Assembly: GCA_023384135.1 (NCBI GenBank)
Contig: JAHDXS010000001.1
Coordinates: 868,001 to 932,000 of the forward strand
Reading direction: 5' to 3'
Length of the DNA: 64,000 nucleotides
From: Alphaproteobacteria bacterium
Lineage (GTDB): Bacteria; Pseudomonadota; Alphaproteobacteria; Micavibrionales; Micavibrionaceae
The notes below the pieces were generated by a model, which made no database searches, was not told the origin of the DNA, and saw only the letters and a list, made by a program, of their open reading frames with translations. The position numbers were made by a program, and so were the translations under genes. This document shows, piece by piece, positions 38,616 through 48,338 of this stretch (position 1 is the stretch's first letter; every line of letters starts with the position of its first letter).

Positions 38616-40057
38616 CGACCCGCGCCAAAATTGCGACTCTATCAATCACGGCCCTGATCCTGTGCGGGATTTTTTCGTTCGTTGCGTTTTACAAAATCGA
38701 CCCGGTGCTTCTGGCAGAGTTCAGCCAAGAACTGCATAACAAAAATATCATCGAGGGTTACGAGAAAAAAGCCCACGCGGGCGACCCGCAAGCCATGCTC
38801 AATCTCGCGCTGGCCTATGAAAAAGGCAAACTCGTTCCGAAAAACGATGCGTTGGTAACAAGCTGGCGCAAAAAAGCCGTCGAAGCGTTGGAGAAAAAGG
38901 CAAATGAGGGCGATTTAGAGACGATATTCTATCTGGGCCTAGCCTATCAGGAAGGAAAAATCGTCGAGAAAAACGATGAAACGGCGTTCGAATGGTATCA
39001 GAAAGGCGCGGAGGCCGGACATGCGCCGTCGCAGAATAATCTCGGCGTGGCCTACATTTCCGGCAAAGGGACGGAAAAAGATATAGAAAAGGCAATTTAT
39101 TGGCTTCAGGAAGCGGCAAAGAAAAACCTACAGAAGGCCCAGAGCAGACTCTGCGACCTATATCATCGTGGTAAAGATGTTCCAAAGAATGTTTATAAGG
39201 CGTTTGAGTTTTGTCTTGCCTCTGCAAAGAACAAAAGCACACGCGACGCAAGATTGGTTGGACTGATGTATTTAAACGGCCAAGGCACAAAAACTGACAA
39301 AGTTGAAGCCGCCAAGTGGTTTACGATCGCATCAGAACAGCAGGACGTGCAGTCCACATACAATCTGGCGATGCTTTATGAAGCCGGAGAAGGTGTGGAA
39401 AAGGATTTATCTAAGGCCTTTCAACTTTACAAAAACGCCGCTGAGCGCAGGTATTTTCCGGCACACCTGCCACTCGCGTATATGTATGAAAAGGGAAATT
39501 CGCCCGAGCATTACTTTGCCGCAGGAAAACTTTTCAAATATTTAGCTTCACACAAGAAAAATCCCTATGGACAGGAAGCTAAACAACATCTTGAAGAGCT
39601 AGCCCTTGCATGCAGAAAAATAAGAGGCGACGACCTGCCGCATAAAGACAAAGTTGCGCCCTGCCTGATCGCCGGAACGGCAAGCGATCCCCACGGTCAA
39701 TTTATAGTCGGATACCTCTATCATCTTGGAAAAGTCGTTAATCAGGATAAATCAACTGCTATGGAGTGGTTGCTTTTGTCAGCACAAAAAGGAAGCTTGT
39801 TGGGCCAAACCTTGCTCGCTAAACTTTATCACGACCGAAACAGCTCACAAATCGACCTGCTGGAAGCCTATGCCTGGAGTATTCTTGCTCACGAACAACT
39901 GCCCCGCAACGCATGGGAAGCAACAGCTCTAGAGATCAACCACCACATAGTTCTGGTTTTATTGGAAGAAAATTTGAACTCCGTGCAAAAAGAACAGGCC
40001 CTCAAACGCGCGGAAGAGTACCGGAAAAAATACGAAACACAAAAAACCCCGCCGTAG
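38612..40057 (+). CDS. Sel1-like repeat (TPR-like) membrane-anchored protein
   Basis: 481 aa. One N-terminal membrane anchor (about residues 8-28) precedes tandem Sel1-like repeats, recognisable by motifs such as AMLNLALAYEKGK, TIFYLGLAYQEGK, SQNNLGVAYISGKG and STYNLAMLYEAGEG at roughly 36-residue spacing. Such repeats form a superhelix for protein binding, here probably in the periplasm. Coupled to the deaminase gene by a four-base overlap. A hairpin terminator overlaps the stop codon. Less G+C-rich than the neighbouring TCA genes. Confidence 0.9.
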   Translation: MTTRAKIATLSITALILCGIFSFVAFYKIDPVLLAEFSQELHNKNIIEGYEKKAHAGDPQAMLNLALAYEKGKLVPKNDALVTSWRKKAVEALEKKANEGDLETIFYLGLAYQEGKIVEKNDETAFEWYQKGAEAGHAPSQNNLGVAYISGKGTEKDIEKAIYWLQEAAKKNLQKAQSRLCDLYHRGKDVPKNVYKAFEFCLASAKNKSTRDARLVGLMYLNGQGTKTDKVEAAKWFTIASEQQDVQSTYNLAMLYEAGEGVEKDLSKAFQLYKNAAERRYFPAHLPLAYMYEKGNSPEHYFAAGKLFKYLASHKKNPYGQEAKQHLEELALACRKIRGDDLPHKDKVAPCLIAGTASDPHGQFIVGYLYHLGKVVNQDKSTAMEWLLLSAQKGSLLGQTLLAKLYHDRNSSQIDLLEAYAWSILAHEQLPRNAWEATALEINHHIVLVLLEENLNSVQKEQALKRAEEYRKKYETQKTPP

Positions 40058-40066
40058 CGGGGTTTT
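40043..40066. terminator. Bidirectional terminator between Sel1-repeat gene and sucB
   Basis: Perfect ten-base stem (AAAACCCCGC / GCGGGGTTTT) with a four-base loop; a T run follows on the plus strand and the A run supplies one on the minus strand. The loop/stem includes the TAG stop of the Sel1-repeat gene. Serves both convergent genes. Confidence 0.85.
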
Positions 40067-40081
40067 CTAATTTCGTGAAGA

Positions 40082-41317
40082 TTATACATCCAAAAGAAGG
40101 CGCTGGGGATCTTCGATCGCCTGCTTGATGCGCACGAGCGAACTGACCGCCTCGCGGCCGTCCACGATGCGGTGATCGTAGGATTGCGCCAGATACATCA
40201 TCGGCTTCGCCACGATCGCGCCCGTCTTGGGGTCAACCACGGGGCGCTTCTGGATCGCGTGCATGCCCAGAATACCCGACTGCGGCGTATTGAGGATAGG
40301 CGTAGACAAAAGGGAGCCGAACACACCGCCGTTGGTGATCGTGTAGGTGCCGCCCATCATCTCGTCCATGCTCAGCTTGCCGTCGCGGGCGCGTATGCCC
40401 AGATCGACGATCTTCGCCTCGATCTGCGCCATGCTCAGCTGGTCCGCGTCGCGCAAGACCGGAACGACCAGCCCCTGCGGCGTCGAAACCGCCACGCCGA
40501 TATCGTAGTAATTTTTGTAGATGATATCATCGCCCGAAATCTCGGCGTTCAGCGCCGGGAAATCCTTAAGCGCCTGAATGGCCGCACGAACGAAGAACGA
40601 CATGAAGCCCAGCTTCACCCCGTGTTTCTTTTCAAAAATGTCCTTGTATTCGTTGCGCAGATCCATAACGGGGCCCATATCGACCTCGTTGAACGTGGTC
40701 AGCATCGCCGCCGTGTTCTGCGCTTCCTTGAGGCGGCGGGCGATGACCTGCCGCAGCTTGGTCATCTTGACGCGCTCCTCGCGGGGGCCGATCTCGCGCG
40801 GCTTGGCCGGAGCCGCCGCAGGAGCCGGAGCCTTAGCCGCAGGGGGAGCGTAAGCGGAGGATTTTGCCCCGCCCTTAAGATAATTCTCAACATCTTCCTT
40901 GCTCAAACGGCCATCCTTGCCGGAGGCGGGAACCTGCGAAGCATCGAGGTTGTTATCCGCCAGAAGCTTGCGCACGGCGGGAGAGGTCTTGCCGCCCTCT
41001 TCGGCGGATTCGGTCTTCGCGGGCGCGGGCGCAGCGGCGGCCGCCTTCGGCGCAACCTTGCTGCCCTTGTCATTCGCCACCGCTCCGGCTTCGAGTTCGC
41101 CCAGAATGGCGCCGACGCCGACGCTCTGCCCCTCGCCCACGATGATCTTGACGATCACGCCGTCGGAAGGCGCCGGAACTTCCAGCGTCACCTTGTCGGT
41201 CTCCAGCTCCACGATCGGCTCGTCGGCCTTCACGGCCTCGCCCTCTTTTTTCAGCCACTGCGCGACAGTGGCCTCGGATACGGATTCACCCAGCGTGGGA
41301 ACAACGATTTTTGTCAT
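40082..41317 (-). CDS. sucB: Dihydrolipoamide succinyltransferase (E2 of 2-oxoglutarate dehydrogenase)
   Basis: 411-aa core subunit. A lipoyl domain with the modified lysine in [14 protein letters not shown], an Ala/Pro-rich linker, an E1/E3-binding domain ([14 protein letters not shown]) and the catalytic domain ending in [13 protein letters not shown], which carries the active-site histidine and aspartate. The gene is separated from sucA by thiE-D-L and one hypothetical gene, whereas the two are normally adjacent. Faces a terminator shared with the Sel1 gene. Confidence 0.96.
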   Translation of the reverse strand: MTKIVVPTLGESVSEATVAQWLKKEGEAVKADEPIVELETDKVTLEVPAPSDGVIVKIIVGEGQSVGVGAILGELEAGAVANDKGSKVAPKAAAAAPAPAKTESAEEGGKTSPAVRKLLADNNLDASQVPASGKDGRLSKEDVENYLKGGAKSSAYAPPAAKAPAPAAAPAKPREIGPREERVKMTKLRQVIARRLKEAQNTAAMLTTFNEVDMGPVMDLRNEYKDIFEKKHGVKLGFMSFFVRAAIQALKDFPALNAEISGDDIIYKNYYDIGVAVSTPQGLVVPVLRDADQLSMAQIEAKIVDLGIRARDGKLSMDEMMGGTYTITNGGVFGSLLSTPILNTPQSGILGMHAIQKRPVVDPKTGAIVAKPMMYLAQSYDHRIVDGREAVSSLVRIKQAIEDPQRLLLDV

Positions 41318-41458
41318 TTTGGCTTCTCGGTTGTGAATTCAAAAAACGCAGCGGTCCGGCTATTTCCCGGCCCCGCAATCTCTGCCCCTTTTCTTACCCC
41401 CGAAGCGCCCCGAGCGCAAGGGCTTGCGTTATGAAATCCGGCGTAAACCACAGCGGAA

Positions 41459-42442
41459 CTAAAAATGCTGCCAGCCATGCGCCTTCAGGGTCAGCTTCGT
41501 CCCCGCAGGGTCCAGAACCGTCACCCCCGGCGCGCCCGCCATAAACCGCCCGATCACCTGCGCGGGAATGGAGAGTTTCCGCAACCCCGCGAGCAAAGAC
41601 GCCAGATGGTCAGGTGCAACGGCCAGCACAAGCTCGTAATCGTCCCCGCCGGAGAGCACGTCTTCCATCTTCATCTCGGCGCTGAGCAGGGCCATATGAA
41701 CCTCGTCGGAAAGAACCAGCCCGCCCTCGGAACCGCCGCCCGCCAGCCGGATCTCGGCGGCCAGATGCGAGGCCTCGCAAATATGGCCAAGATCGGCCAA
41801 CAACCCGTCGGAGATATCGACCGCAGCATGGGCATGATTGCGCACGGTCTCGACCGCAGCCAAACGCGGCACGGGCAGCCTGTGACGCGCAACGGCCTTG
41901 GGATACGCCGCCTCCCGCCCGTTCCAGACCGCATGCAGTCCCAGCGCGGCGTCGCCCACACTCCCGGTCAGAACGATCGTATCGCCCGCCCGCGCCCCGC
42001 CACGCCGCAAAGCCTTGCCCGCCGGAACGGTGCCCAGAACCGTCATGGAGACGGACAGCACCCCGCCATGGATCGAAGTCGTATCCCCGCCCGAGCAGAA
42101 AATCCCGAAAATCTTCTGATCCTCCAGCAGCGCCCCGGTGAACGCCGCCAGCCATTCGGCCTGCGGCTTCTGCGGATACGCCATGCTGAGCTGATAACAC
42201 AGCGGGTCCGCGCCGCTCGCCGCAAGGTCCGACAAATTCACCCGCAGCGCCTTACGCGCGATATTCTCCGGTGTCTCGTTTTTAAGAAAATGCGTCCCGG
42301 CATTGAGCGTGTCGGTGCTGACCACCAACTCGCGCCCCGGCGGAATCGAAAGAACGGCGGCGTCGTCCTGCAACCCCGCGCACTCCGCCCGCCCCATCGT
42401 GAGGATGCGGAAATAATCGGCGATGATGTCGAACTCGTTCAA
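41459..42442 (-). CDS. thiL: Thiamine-monophosphate kinase
   Basis: 327 aa. Phosphorylates thiamine monophosphate to the active cofactor TPP. Family motifs are LQDDAAVLSIPPG, VVSTDTLNAGTHF, RVNLSDLAASGADP, GDTTSIHGG and SGGDDYEL. It is last in the thiE-thiD-thiL operon and starts in a four-base overlap with thiD. TPP is the cofactor of the 2-oxoglutarate dehydrogenase E1 encoded nearby, which may explain the position between sucA and sucB. Confidence 0.95.
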   Translation of the reverse strand: MNEFDIIADYFRILTMGRAECAGLQDDAAVLSIPPGRELVVSTDTLNAGTHFLKNETPENIARKALRVNLSDLAASGADPLCYQLSMAYPQKPQAEWLAAFTGALLEDQKIFGIFCSGGDTTSIHGGVLSVSMTVLGTVPAGKALRRGGARAGDTIVLTGSVGDAALGLHAVWNGREAAYPKAVARHRLPVPRLAAVETVRNHAHAAVDISDGLLADLGHICEASHLAAEIRLAGGGSEGGLVLSDEVHMALLSAEMKMEDVLSGGDDYELVLAVAPDHLASLLAGLRKLSIPAQVIGRFMAGAPGVTVLDPAGTKLTLKAHGWQHF

Positions 42443-43254
42443 GACGAATCCCGCGCAGATTCAAACACATGGAAATGATTGACCGGCCCGTGCCCGCGCC
42501 CAACCGATAAATCCTCCGAACGAACCAGAGCCTGCGTCAGATAGTCCTTCGCTTCCTTGGCCGCCTCCGGCAACGTCCGCCCGCGCGCAAGATAGCAGGT
42601 CAGAGCCGCCGACAGCGTACAGCCCGTACCATGCGTGTTGTTGGTGTTGATACGCGGCGCGGAAAAACTGTGCGCCTCCCCCTCATGCCAGAGCAAATCC
42701 GTGGCCATGTAATCCCCGAACGCATGACCGCCCTTCAGCAGCACCGATTTCGTGCCCAGCGCCCCGGCGGCATGCGCCAGCGCCTCCATGCCCCCCGCGC
42801 CGGAGAGCTTGATCCCGGTCAGTGCCTCCGCCTCAGGAATATTCGGGATCAGCACATCGCACAAAGGAATGAGTGTGTCTTTCATCACCTCCACCGCATG
42901 GGTGGAAATCAGGCGGTCTCCGCTGGTCGCAACCATGACCGGATCGAGCACGACGAACTTCGGGCGCTTCGCCTTTAGAATCTCCGCCAGCGCGTTGATG
43001 GTGCGGGCGTTGCCCACCATCCCGATCTTGAGCGCGTCCACCCGCACATCGTCGAAGATCGCGCGGACCTGCGCCTCGACGAATTCGGATTCCAGATGGT
43101 AAACGTCGCGCACCCCTTGCGTGTTCTGCACCGTAAGCGCGGTCAGTGCCGCCATGCCGTAACATTCCAGCGCCGTAAAGGTTTTGATGTCGGCCTGTAT
43201 GCCCGCCCCGCCGGACGGATCGGACCCCGCGATGGTCAGGACGTTGGGAATCAT
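42439..43254 (-). CDS. thiD: Hydroxymethylpyrimidine / phosphomethylpyrimidine kinase
   Basis: 271-aa ribokinase-fold kinase that phosphorylates HMP twice in thiamine synthesis. LTIAGSDPSGGAGIQADIKT at the N-terminus and NTHGTGCTLSAALT near the C-terminus (anion hole and catalytic base region) are diagnostic. Overlaps thiE upstream and thiL downstream by four bases each, so the three are translationally coupled. Confidence 0.96.
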   Translation of the reverse strand: MIPNVLTIAGSDPSGGAGIQADIKTFTALECYGMAALTALTVQNTQGVRDVYHLESEFVEAQVRAIFDDVRVDALKIGMVGNARTINALAEILKAKRPKFVVLDPVMVATSGDRLISTHAVEVMKDTLIPLCDVLIPNIPEAEALTGIKLSGAGGMEALAHAAGALGTKSVLLKGGHAFGDYMATDLLWHEGEAHSFSAPRINTNNTHGTGCTLSAALTCYLARGRTLPEAAKEAKDYLTQALVRSEDLSVGRGHGPVNHFHVFESARDSS

Positions 43255-43916
43255 GACGCTCTCCTGTTTAAAATTTCCTGCGCCACGCGCACGGCGCGGA
43301 CCTCAGCGGCCAGCGCCCGCGCGGCCTCCTCCGGGTCCGGCGCTTCGGAAATGGCGCGCATCACCGCCACGCCCTTCGCCCCCGCCCGGATCACCGCCCC
43401 GGCATTATCAACGGCAATCCCGCCGATCCCGACGACCGGAACGGGCGCGTTGGCGATCATCAAAGCAAATCCCTCCGGCCCCAGAACGGGCTTGCCCTTG
43501 TCGGTCTGCGTGGAGTAGATCGGCCCGGTTCCCGTATAATCGACGACGCCCCGCGCGATGGCCGCGAAATGCTCCGCCCGGAACGCCGTCAGCCCGATCA
43601 CCGCCCCGGCCCCCAGCAGGGCACGGGCCTGCGCCGGGTTGTTATCGCCCTGCCCCAGATGCACGCCCGCAACCTTGGTCTCGGAAGCGATATCCGGGTA
43701 ATCGTTGATCAGAAGGGGGACGCCGAAATCATCGGCCAGAGCGGCCAAGCGCAAGGCCTGCTCGAAGACTTCATCGCGGGAGGAATGTTTATTGCGAAGC
43801 TGTAAAAGCGTCGCGCCGCCCTTGAGCGCAGCCAGAACCACCGCTTCGACAGGGCGCCCGGCGCAGCAGGACGGATCGGCAACAAAATAGACAGAAAGGT
43901 CGAACGGCATGGTCAT
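43251..43916 (-). CDS. thiE: Thiamine-phosphate synthase
   Basis: 221 aa. Joins HMP-PP and thiazole phosphate to thiamine phosphate. TIM-barrel motifs GGATLLQLRNK, LLINDYPDIA, GVHLGQGD, GLTAFRAEHF and the phosphate-binding PVVGIGGIAVDNA are present. First gene of the thiamine operon. About 50 bases separate it from the hypothetical gene upstream. No TPP riboswitch was found before it. Confidence 0.93.
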   Translation of the reverse strand: MTMPFDLSVYFVADPSCCAGRPVEAVVLAALKGGATLLQLRNKHSSRDEVFEQALRLAALADDFGVPLLINDYPDIASETKVAGVHLGQGDNNPAQARALLGAGAVIGLTAFRAEHFAAIARGVVDYTGTGPIYSTQTDKGKPVLGPEGFALMIANAPVPVVGIGGIAVDNAGAVIRAGAKGVAVMRAISEAPDPEEAARALAAEVRAVRVAQEILNRRAS

Positions 43917-43967
43917 AAGCCTTTCCCGACGCAGAACCTGGCGGATCGTTCCACCCGGTTATTTCGA

Positions 43968-44537
43968 TCACCGCCTCAACCAAGTGAGTTTGCGGGTCAA
44001 CTCGTTATCGCGGCTGAAATATTTGTAGGCGGCGAAAACACCCAAAAGCAGGATAAACAAACCTAGAAAAAATTTATGCCAGTAATAGCGGTAATAATCC
44101 AAAATCTCCTGATCCGTATAATATTTCGGACAGGACATACCCTCAGGATAGAGGTTATTGTCTTTGGCCCGCCATGCGCGCACGAAATACGTCGCATCGA
44201 GTTCGGTAAACATATCCTTCGTATGAACGATATCAATCGTGGTCTGCTCCAAATCTTCGCCCTTGATGATTTTTTTCACTTCGAAGCGGGTAACCAGCAA
44301 ACCAACGAAGAAAGGATCGCGCGAGAGGGGCTTGCCCTCGAAGATAATATCCATCTGCTCGATATAGTCGGTTAGCTCCTCAACGGTAGGCTTGTAGCGG
44401 GGATTGCGCCGAGGACAGCCGTAATCGTAATCCTTGGCATAGAGTACAGCCGGCAAAGCCGAAAGACACACCAAAAGCAGAGAAAAGAACAAAACCCTGC
44501 TGAAACGCCCCCGCGCTGACCTGTGAAAACCGGACAT
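43968..44537 (-). CDS. Unrecognised exported protein with C-terminal membrane anchor
   Basis: 189 aa. A signal peptide (hydrophobic VLFFSLLLVCLSALPAVLYA, cleavage near residue 34) and a second hydrophobic segment near residues 158-175 (FLGLFILLLGVFAAY) suggest a periplasmic domain tethered at its C-terminus, with a basic tail inside. Two cysteines in the periplasmic part (YGCPRR and MSCPKY) may pair. Not recognised. Lies upstream of thiE on the same strand with a 51-base gap; a 175-base stretch on its other side, up to sucA, holds no gene I could see. Confidence 0.75.
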   Translation of the reverse strand: MSGFHRSARGRFSRVLFFSLLLVCLSALPAVLYAKDYDYGCPRRNPRYKPTVEELTDYIEQMDIIFEGKPLSRDPFFVGLLVTRFEVKKIIKGEDLEQTTIDIVHTKDMFTELDATYFVRAWRAKDNNLYPEGMSCPKYYTDQEILDYYRYYWHKFFLGLFILLLGVFAAYKYFSRDNELTRKLTWLRR

Positions 44538-44712
44538 ATGCTCAAAATCTCTTAATAAACGCCGTTATAACCTTAAAACAACGAATAAAACTATACATGT
44601 CCTTAGCAAAAAAAACAGCCTAAAGAAAGCTTTACTGGCCAAAAGACCACAAACAGGCGCACAAGAGGGCTTGCAGCACCTAAAAGTAGAGGATTGAAAA
44701 GCGTGCCAGCGA

Positions 44713-47619
44713 TCAAACCGTAAGCGCTTCGTTCACCAGCTTGTTCTGCTCGGCCACGTGACGGCTGTTAAGCCCGGTTGCCGGAGCAGCCGATGCCTCG
44801 CGCCCGATATAGCGGGGCCGCGTAGATTTGTGTTTGATGCGTGAGAGCGTTTCCTCGATATACGGCTCGGCAAAGCTCCAGGCGCCCTGATTTTTCGGCT
44901 CTTCCTGACACCACACCACTTCGGCGTTTTTGAAGGGTGCGATTTCTACGCCCAGAGAGTTGATCGGGAACGGATACATCTGCTCAACCCTCAGGATCGT
45001 GATGTCGTCGATTTTCTTATCCCGGCGCGCCTGAAGAAGATCGAAGTAAACCTTGCCCGTGCAGAGAACCACGCGTTTGATCTTATCCGGCTTGGCCAAA
45101 GTCTCCCGGTCGTCGTCCCACAGGACGCGGTGGAACGAACTGCCTGTCGTAAACTCAGAAACCTTCGAGACCGCGAGCTTGTGCCGCAGCAGCGACTTCG
45201 GCGTCATCATCACGAGAGGCTTGCGGAAATCGCGGTGCATCTGCCGGCGCAGGACATGGAAATAGTTGGCCGGAGTCGTGCAGTTCACGATCTGCCAGTT
45301 ATCCTCGGCGCAGTTTTGAAGGAACCGCTCGGGACGGGCGGAAGAATGCTCCGGCCCCTGCCCCTCATATCCGTGCGGAAGCAGCATGACAAGGCCCGAC
45401 ATGCGCAACCACTTGCTCTCGCCCGAACAGATGAACTGGTCAATGATCACCTGCGCCCCGTTCACGAAGTCGCCGAACTGCGCTTCCCAGAGCACTAGCG
45501 TCTTCGGATCGGCCAGCGAATAGCCGTATTCGAACCCCAGAACCGCCATCTCCGAAAGCGGGCTGTCGTAAATCTCGCATTTCGACTGCTTGGGCCGGAT
45601 ATGCTTGAGCGGAATATGCTTGTTCTCGTTGCTCTGATCGTACCAGATCGCGTGGCGCTGCGAGAATGTGCCCCGCCCGACATCCTGCCCGGTCAGACGA
45701 ACATCGAAACCTTCACTCAGAAGTGTTCCGAACGCCAGACCTTCCGCTGTGGCCCAATCCACGCCCTCTCCGGTCTTCAAAGCCTGACGCTTGGCTTCAA
45801 GCACACGCGCAAGCTTGGAATTAATCTCAAATCCATCAGGAACGTCCGTCAAAATTTTACCGACTTCCTGAAGACTTTTCTCAGGAACGTCGGTCGTCCC
45901 ACGGCGGTCATCGCCGTGCGCGACCGTAAGACCCGTCCAAGCGCCGGCAAGAAAATCTGCGGCGTTAGGCTTGTAATTGTTGGCCGCTTTGAAATCATCT
46001 TCCAGTTGCGCCGTAAACTCATCCACGAACGCCTGGGTCTCTGCGGCGGTCATAACCTTTTCTTCAACCAGCTGGCGCGCATAAATCGCGCGGGTGGTTT
46101 CCTGCTTGGCGATTTTCTTGTACATCAGCGGCTGCGTGAAGGCTGGCTCATCGCCCTCATTGTGGCCATAGCGGCGGTAACAGACGATATCGATTACCAC
46201 ATCTTTCTTGAACTCATGCCGGAACTCGGTTGCCAGGCGCGCAACATGCACGACAGCTTCAGGATCGTCTCCGTTAACATGGAAGATCGGCGCCTCCAGC
46301 ATCTTGGCGACATCGGTCGGATACGGGCCGGACCGCCCGTAATTCGGCGTGGTCGTAAACCCGATCTGGTTGTTGATGACGATATGGATAGTCCCGCCGA
46401 CGCGGTAACCCGGAAGCTCTGAGATCATAAGCGTCTCTGCCGTCACACCCTGACCTGCAAAAGCGGCATCCCCATGCAACAAAAGCGGCAGAACCTGAGA
46501 GCGCTCCTTATCGCCGCGCTGGCGCTGCTTTGCGCGGACTTTCCCGATAACGACCGGGTTGACGAATTCAAGGTGCGACGGATTGGCGGTCAGCGACAGG
46601 TGAATGACGTTACCGTCAAAATCACGGTCACTGGAGGTGCCGAGGTGGTATTTGACGTCTCCGGACCCCAGAACATCGTCCGGAACCGAAGGATTGCCCT
46701 GAAACTCCGAGAAGATAGCGGTAAAGGGCTTGCCCATAACATTCGCAAGAACGTTGAGACGCCCGCGATGCGCCATACCGATATTGATTTCCTTGAGGCC
46801 GAGCTGCCCGCCGCGCTTCATGATCTGCTCGATCGCAGGGATCAGCGCCTCGCCGCCATCAAGACCAAAACGCTTGGTGCCGGTGTGTTTCTTGTGCAAG
46901 AACTGCTCGAAGACTTCAGCGGCGGTCAGCCGCGCCAAAATCGCGCGTTTGCCGTTCACGGTAAAATCGGTCTTGTTGTAATGCTCGCGGTTCTCGATGC
47001 GCTCTTGAATCCACTCGCGCTCCTGAAGGTTGCCCAGATGCAGGTACTCGACGCCGATCGTGCCGCAATAAATTTGCTTCAGAGCATCCAGAATCTCGCG
47101 CAAAGTCGCGTACTCCAACCCCAGCATCCCGTTGAGGAAAATCGGGCGGTTGTAATCTTCCGAGCGGAACCCGTAATAAGACGGATCAAACTCCGGGCTG
47201 ACGGTTTTCTCCTTAAGGCCCAGCGGATCGAGATCGGCGAGCATATGCCCCCGGAAACGGTATGTACGGATCAGCATCAGCGCCCGGATGGAGTCCAGCG
47301 CTGCCTCGCGCGACACTTGCGGACTGGCCACAGCGCCCGCCTTCTTTTCGGGCCGCGAAGCGATATTCAGGTAATCGTTCGCCGGCTGGTCGGGCACGCT
47401 GCCGAAACCGCGCAACTGCTTGACGTTTTCCTTGGGCGTCCAGCTCGCGCCGGAAAGCTCGCGCAAAAGCTCGGCCTCGTTATCATCCAGCCCCTTGAAG
47501 AAACTGCACCAGCTTTCATCCACCCGCGAAGGGTTATTCAGAAATTCGCCATACAGATGCGCGATATACTCCGCGTTCATCCCGGTCAGAAACGTCATAT
47601 CCTGCTTGGGCTGTGTCAT
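44713..47619 (-). CDS. sucA: 2-oxoglutarate dehydrogenase E1 component
   Basis: About 968-aa thiamine-dependent decarboxylase of the TCA cycle. The N-terminal FLTGMNAEYIAHLYGEF motif, which binds E2, starts a few residues in; DPLGLKE, HRGRLNVLANV, GDAAFAGQGV and the TPP/Mg segment follow. The ATG at 47619 has GGGAG five or six bases upstream and matches the family start; the longer frame from 47685 is not protein-like. In most alphaproteobacteria sucA lies between sucD and sucB; here it has accessory genes on both sides. Confidence 0.96.
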   Translation of the reverse strand: MTQPKQDMTFLTGMNAEYIAHLYGEFLNNPSRVDESWCSFFKGLDDNEAELLRELSGASWTPKENVKQLRGFGSVPDQPANDYLNIASRPEKKAGAVASPQVSREAALDSIRALMLIRTYRFRGHMLADLDPLGLKEKTVSPEFDPSYYGFRSEDYNRPIFLNGMLGLEYATLREILDALKQIYCGTIGVEYLHLGNLQEREWIQERIENREHYNKTDFTVNGKRAILARLTAAEVFEQFLHKKHTGTKRFGLDGGEALIPAIEQIMKRGGQLGLKEINIGMAHRGRLNVLANVMGKPFTAIFSEFQGNPSVPDDVLGSGDVKYHLGTSSDRDFDGNVIHLSLTANPSHLEFVNPVVIGKVRAKQRQRGDKERSQVLPLLLHGDAAFAGQGVTAETLMISELPGYRVGGTIHIVINNQIGFTTTPNYGRSGPYPTDVAKMLEAPIFHVNGDDPEAVVHVARLATEFRHEFKKDVVIDIVCYRRYGHNEGDEPAFTQPLMYKKIAKQETTRAIYARQLVEEKVMTAAETQAFVDEFTAQLEDDFKAANNYKPNAADFLAGAWTGLTVAHGDDRRGTTDVPEKSLQEVGKILTDVPDGFEINSKLARVLEAKRQALKTGEGVDWATAEGLAFGTLLSEGFDVRLTGQDVGRGTFSQRHAIWYDQSNENKHIPLKHIRPKQSKCEIYDSPLSEMAVLGFEYGYSLADPKTLVLWEAQFGDFVNGAQVIIDQFICSGESKWLRMSGLVMLLPHGYEGQGPEHSSARPERFLQNCAEDNWQIVNCTTPANYFHVLRRQMHRDFRKPLVMMTPKSLLRHKLAVSKVSEFTTGSSFHRVLWDDDRETLAKPDKIKRVVLCTGKVYFDLLQARRDKKIDDITILRVEQMYPFPINSLGVEIAPFKNAEVVWCQEEPKNQGAWSFAEPYIEETLSRIKHKSTRPRYIGREASAAPATGLNSRHVAEQNKLVNEALTV

Positions 47620-47721
47620 GTAAACTCCCGCCGTGCGTGTTAAATGAACTGTATAGGACATAGCGCACCCGGCCCCGGAGGGCAAGCCGCTTTAATAAGG
47701 AAACTCCTAGGAAACGGGCTG

Positions 47722-48258
47722 TTATTCGACCCGCGCCAAAGCCGCGCGGATGGCGGTAATAACGCTGTCCTCGGCCGCGCTGACATTCATCGGATGGTTC
47801 TTGTCGTCATTGGCGAACGACCCGACGACCTTTTCCATCACGCGCCCGAAAAAGCCTTTCTTTTCGTGCGTTTCGCCAAACTCCCCATAAGCTTGCGCCA
47901 CGGCACTGGCGATCTCCAGCAACATCTTCTTGTAGGCCTTTAGCTCCGTAGCCGTCACAACGGGCTTGAGGATGCGGGCCGCCCGCTCGCACTCCGGCGC
48001 GATATTGAACGTCGCCTGCGACCACTTGCCCCACTTATCCTTGCTGCGCAAGATTTGCGCGGCAATCTCGCTGATGAATGGGGATGCTTCGTGAAGCTTC
48101 GCGATTTGCCTGATACAGGCCTCAAGCGCCTCCATCTCCTGCTCGTCGTCCGCTTCTCCCTCCTCGTCCTCGGTATGGCTGAGACTGACTCCAACGCGGT
48201 ACGGCAGGCTGATGATCAACTCGATATCTTCGGGGGAAAAGGCGGATAATTGCGACAT
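47722..48258 (-). CDS. Unrecognised 178-aa protein (member 1 of a tandem family)
   Basis: Starts at ATG 48258 with GGGAG nine bases upstream. Contains IISLPYRVGVSLSHTEDEEG at residues 13-32, shared with the next gene (IVSLPYRVGLRVSQSDDTGG), followed by an acidic DEQEMEAL helix in both. The rest is helical and soluble. No motif of known function. Lies about 100 bases upstream of sucA on the same strand. The two genes clearly come from a duplication and are spaced by 80 bases. Confidence 0.78.
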   Translation of the reverse strand: MSQLSAFSPEDIELIISLPYRVGVSLSHTEDEEGEADDEQEMEALEACIRQIAKLHEASPFISEIAAQILRSKDKWGKWSQATFNIAPECERAARILKPVVTATELKAYKKMLLEIASAVAQAYGEFGETHEKKGFFGRVMEKVVGSFANDDKNHPMNVSAAEDSVITAIRAALARVE

Positions 48259-48338
48259 AGATAAAGGCTCCCGCATGTTATGGTTTAAAAAAATGGCGGC
48301 GACGATCGGACATAGCCCGGGTCCCGGCCCCAAAAAAA

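Noticed and set aside
37563..38645. Minus-strand frame of 360 codons opposite the deaminase
   Set aside because: The plus-strand frame has intact zinc ligands and a coupled neighbour; the minus frame does not resemble a protein.
43917..43967. TPP riboswitch before thiE
   Set aside because: The 51-base gap is too short and lacks the CTGAGA and the paired thi-box elements; only a weak GGGAAAGG resemblance.
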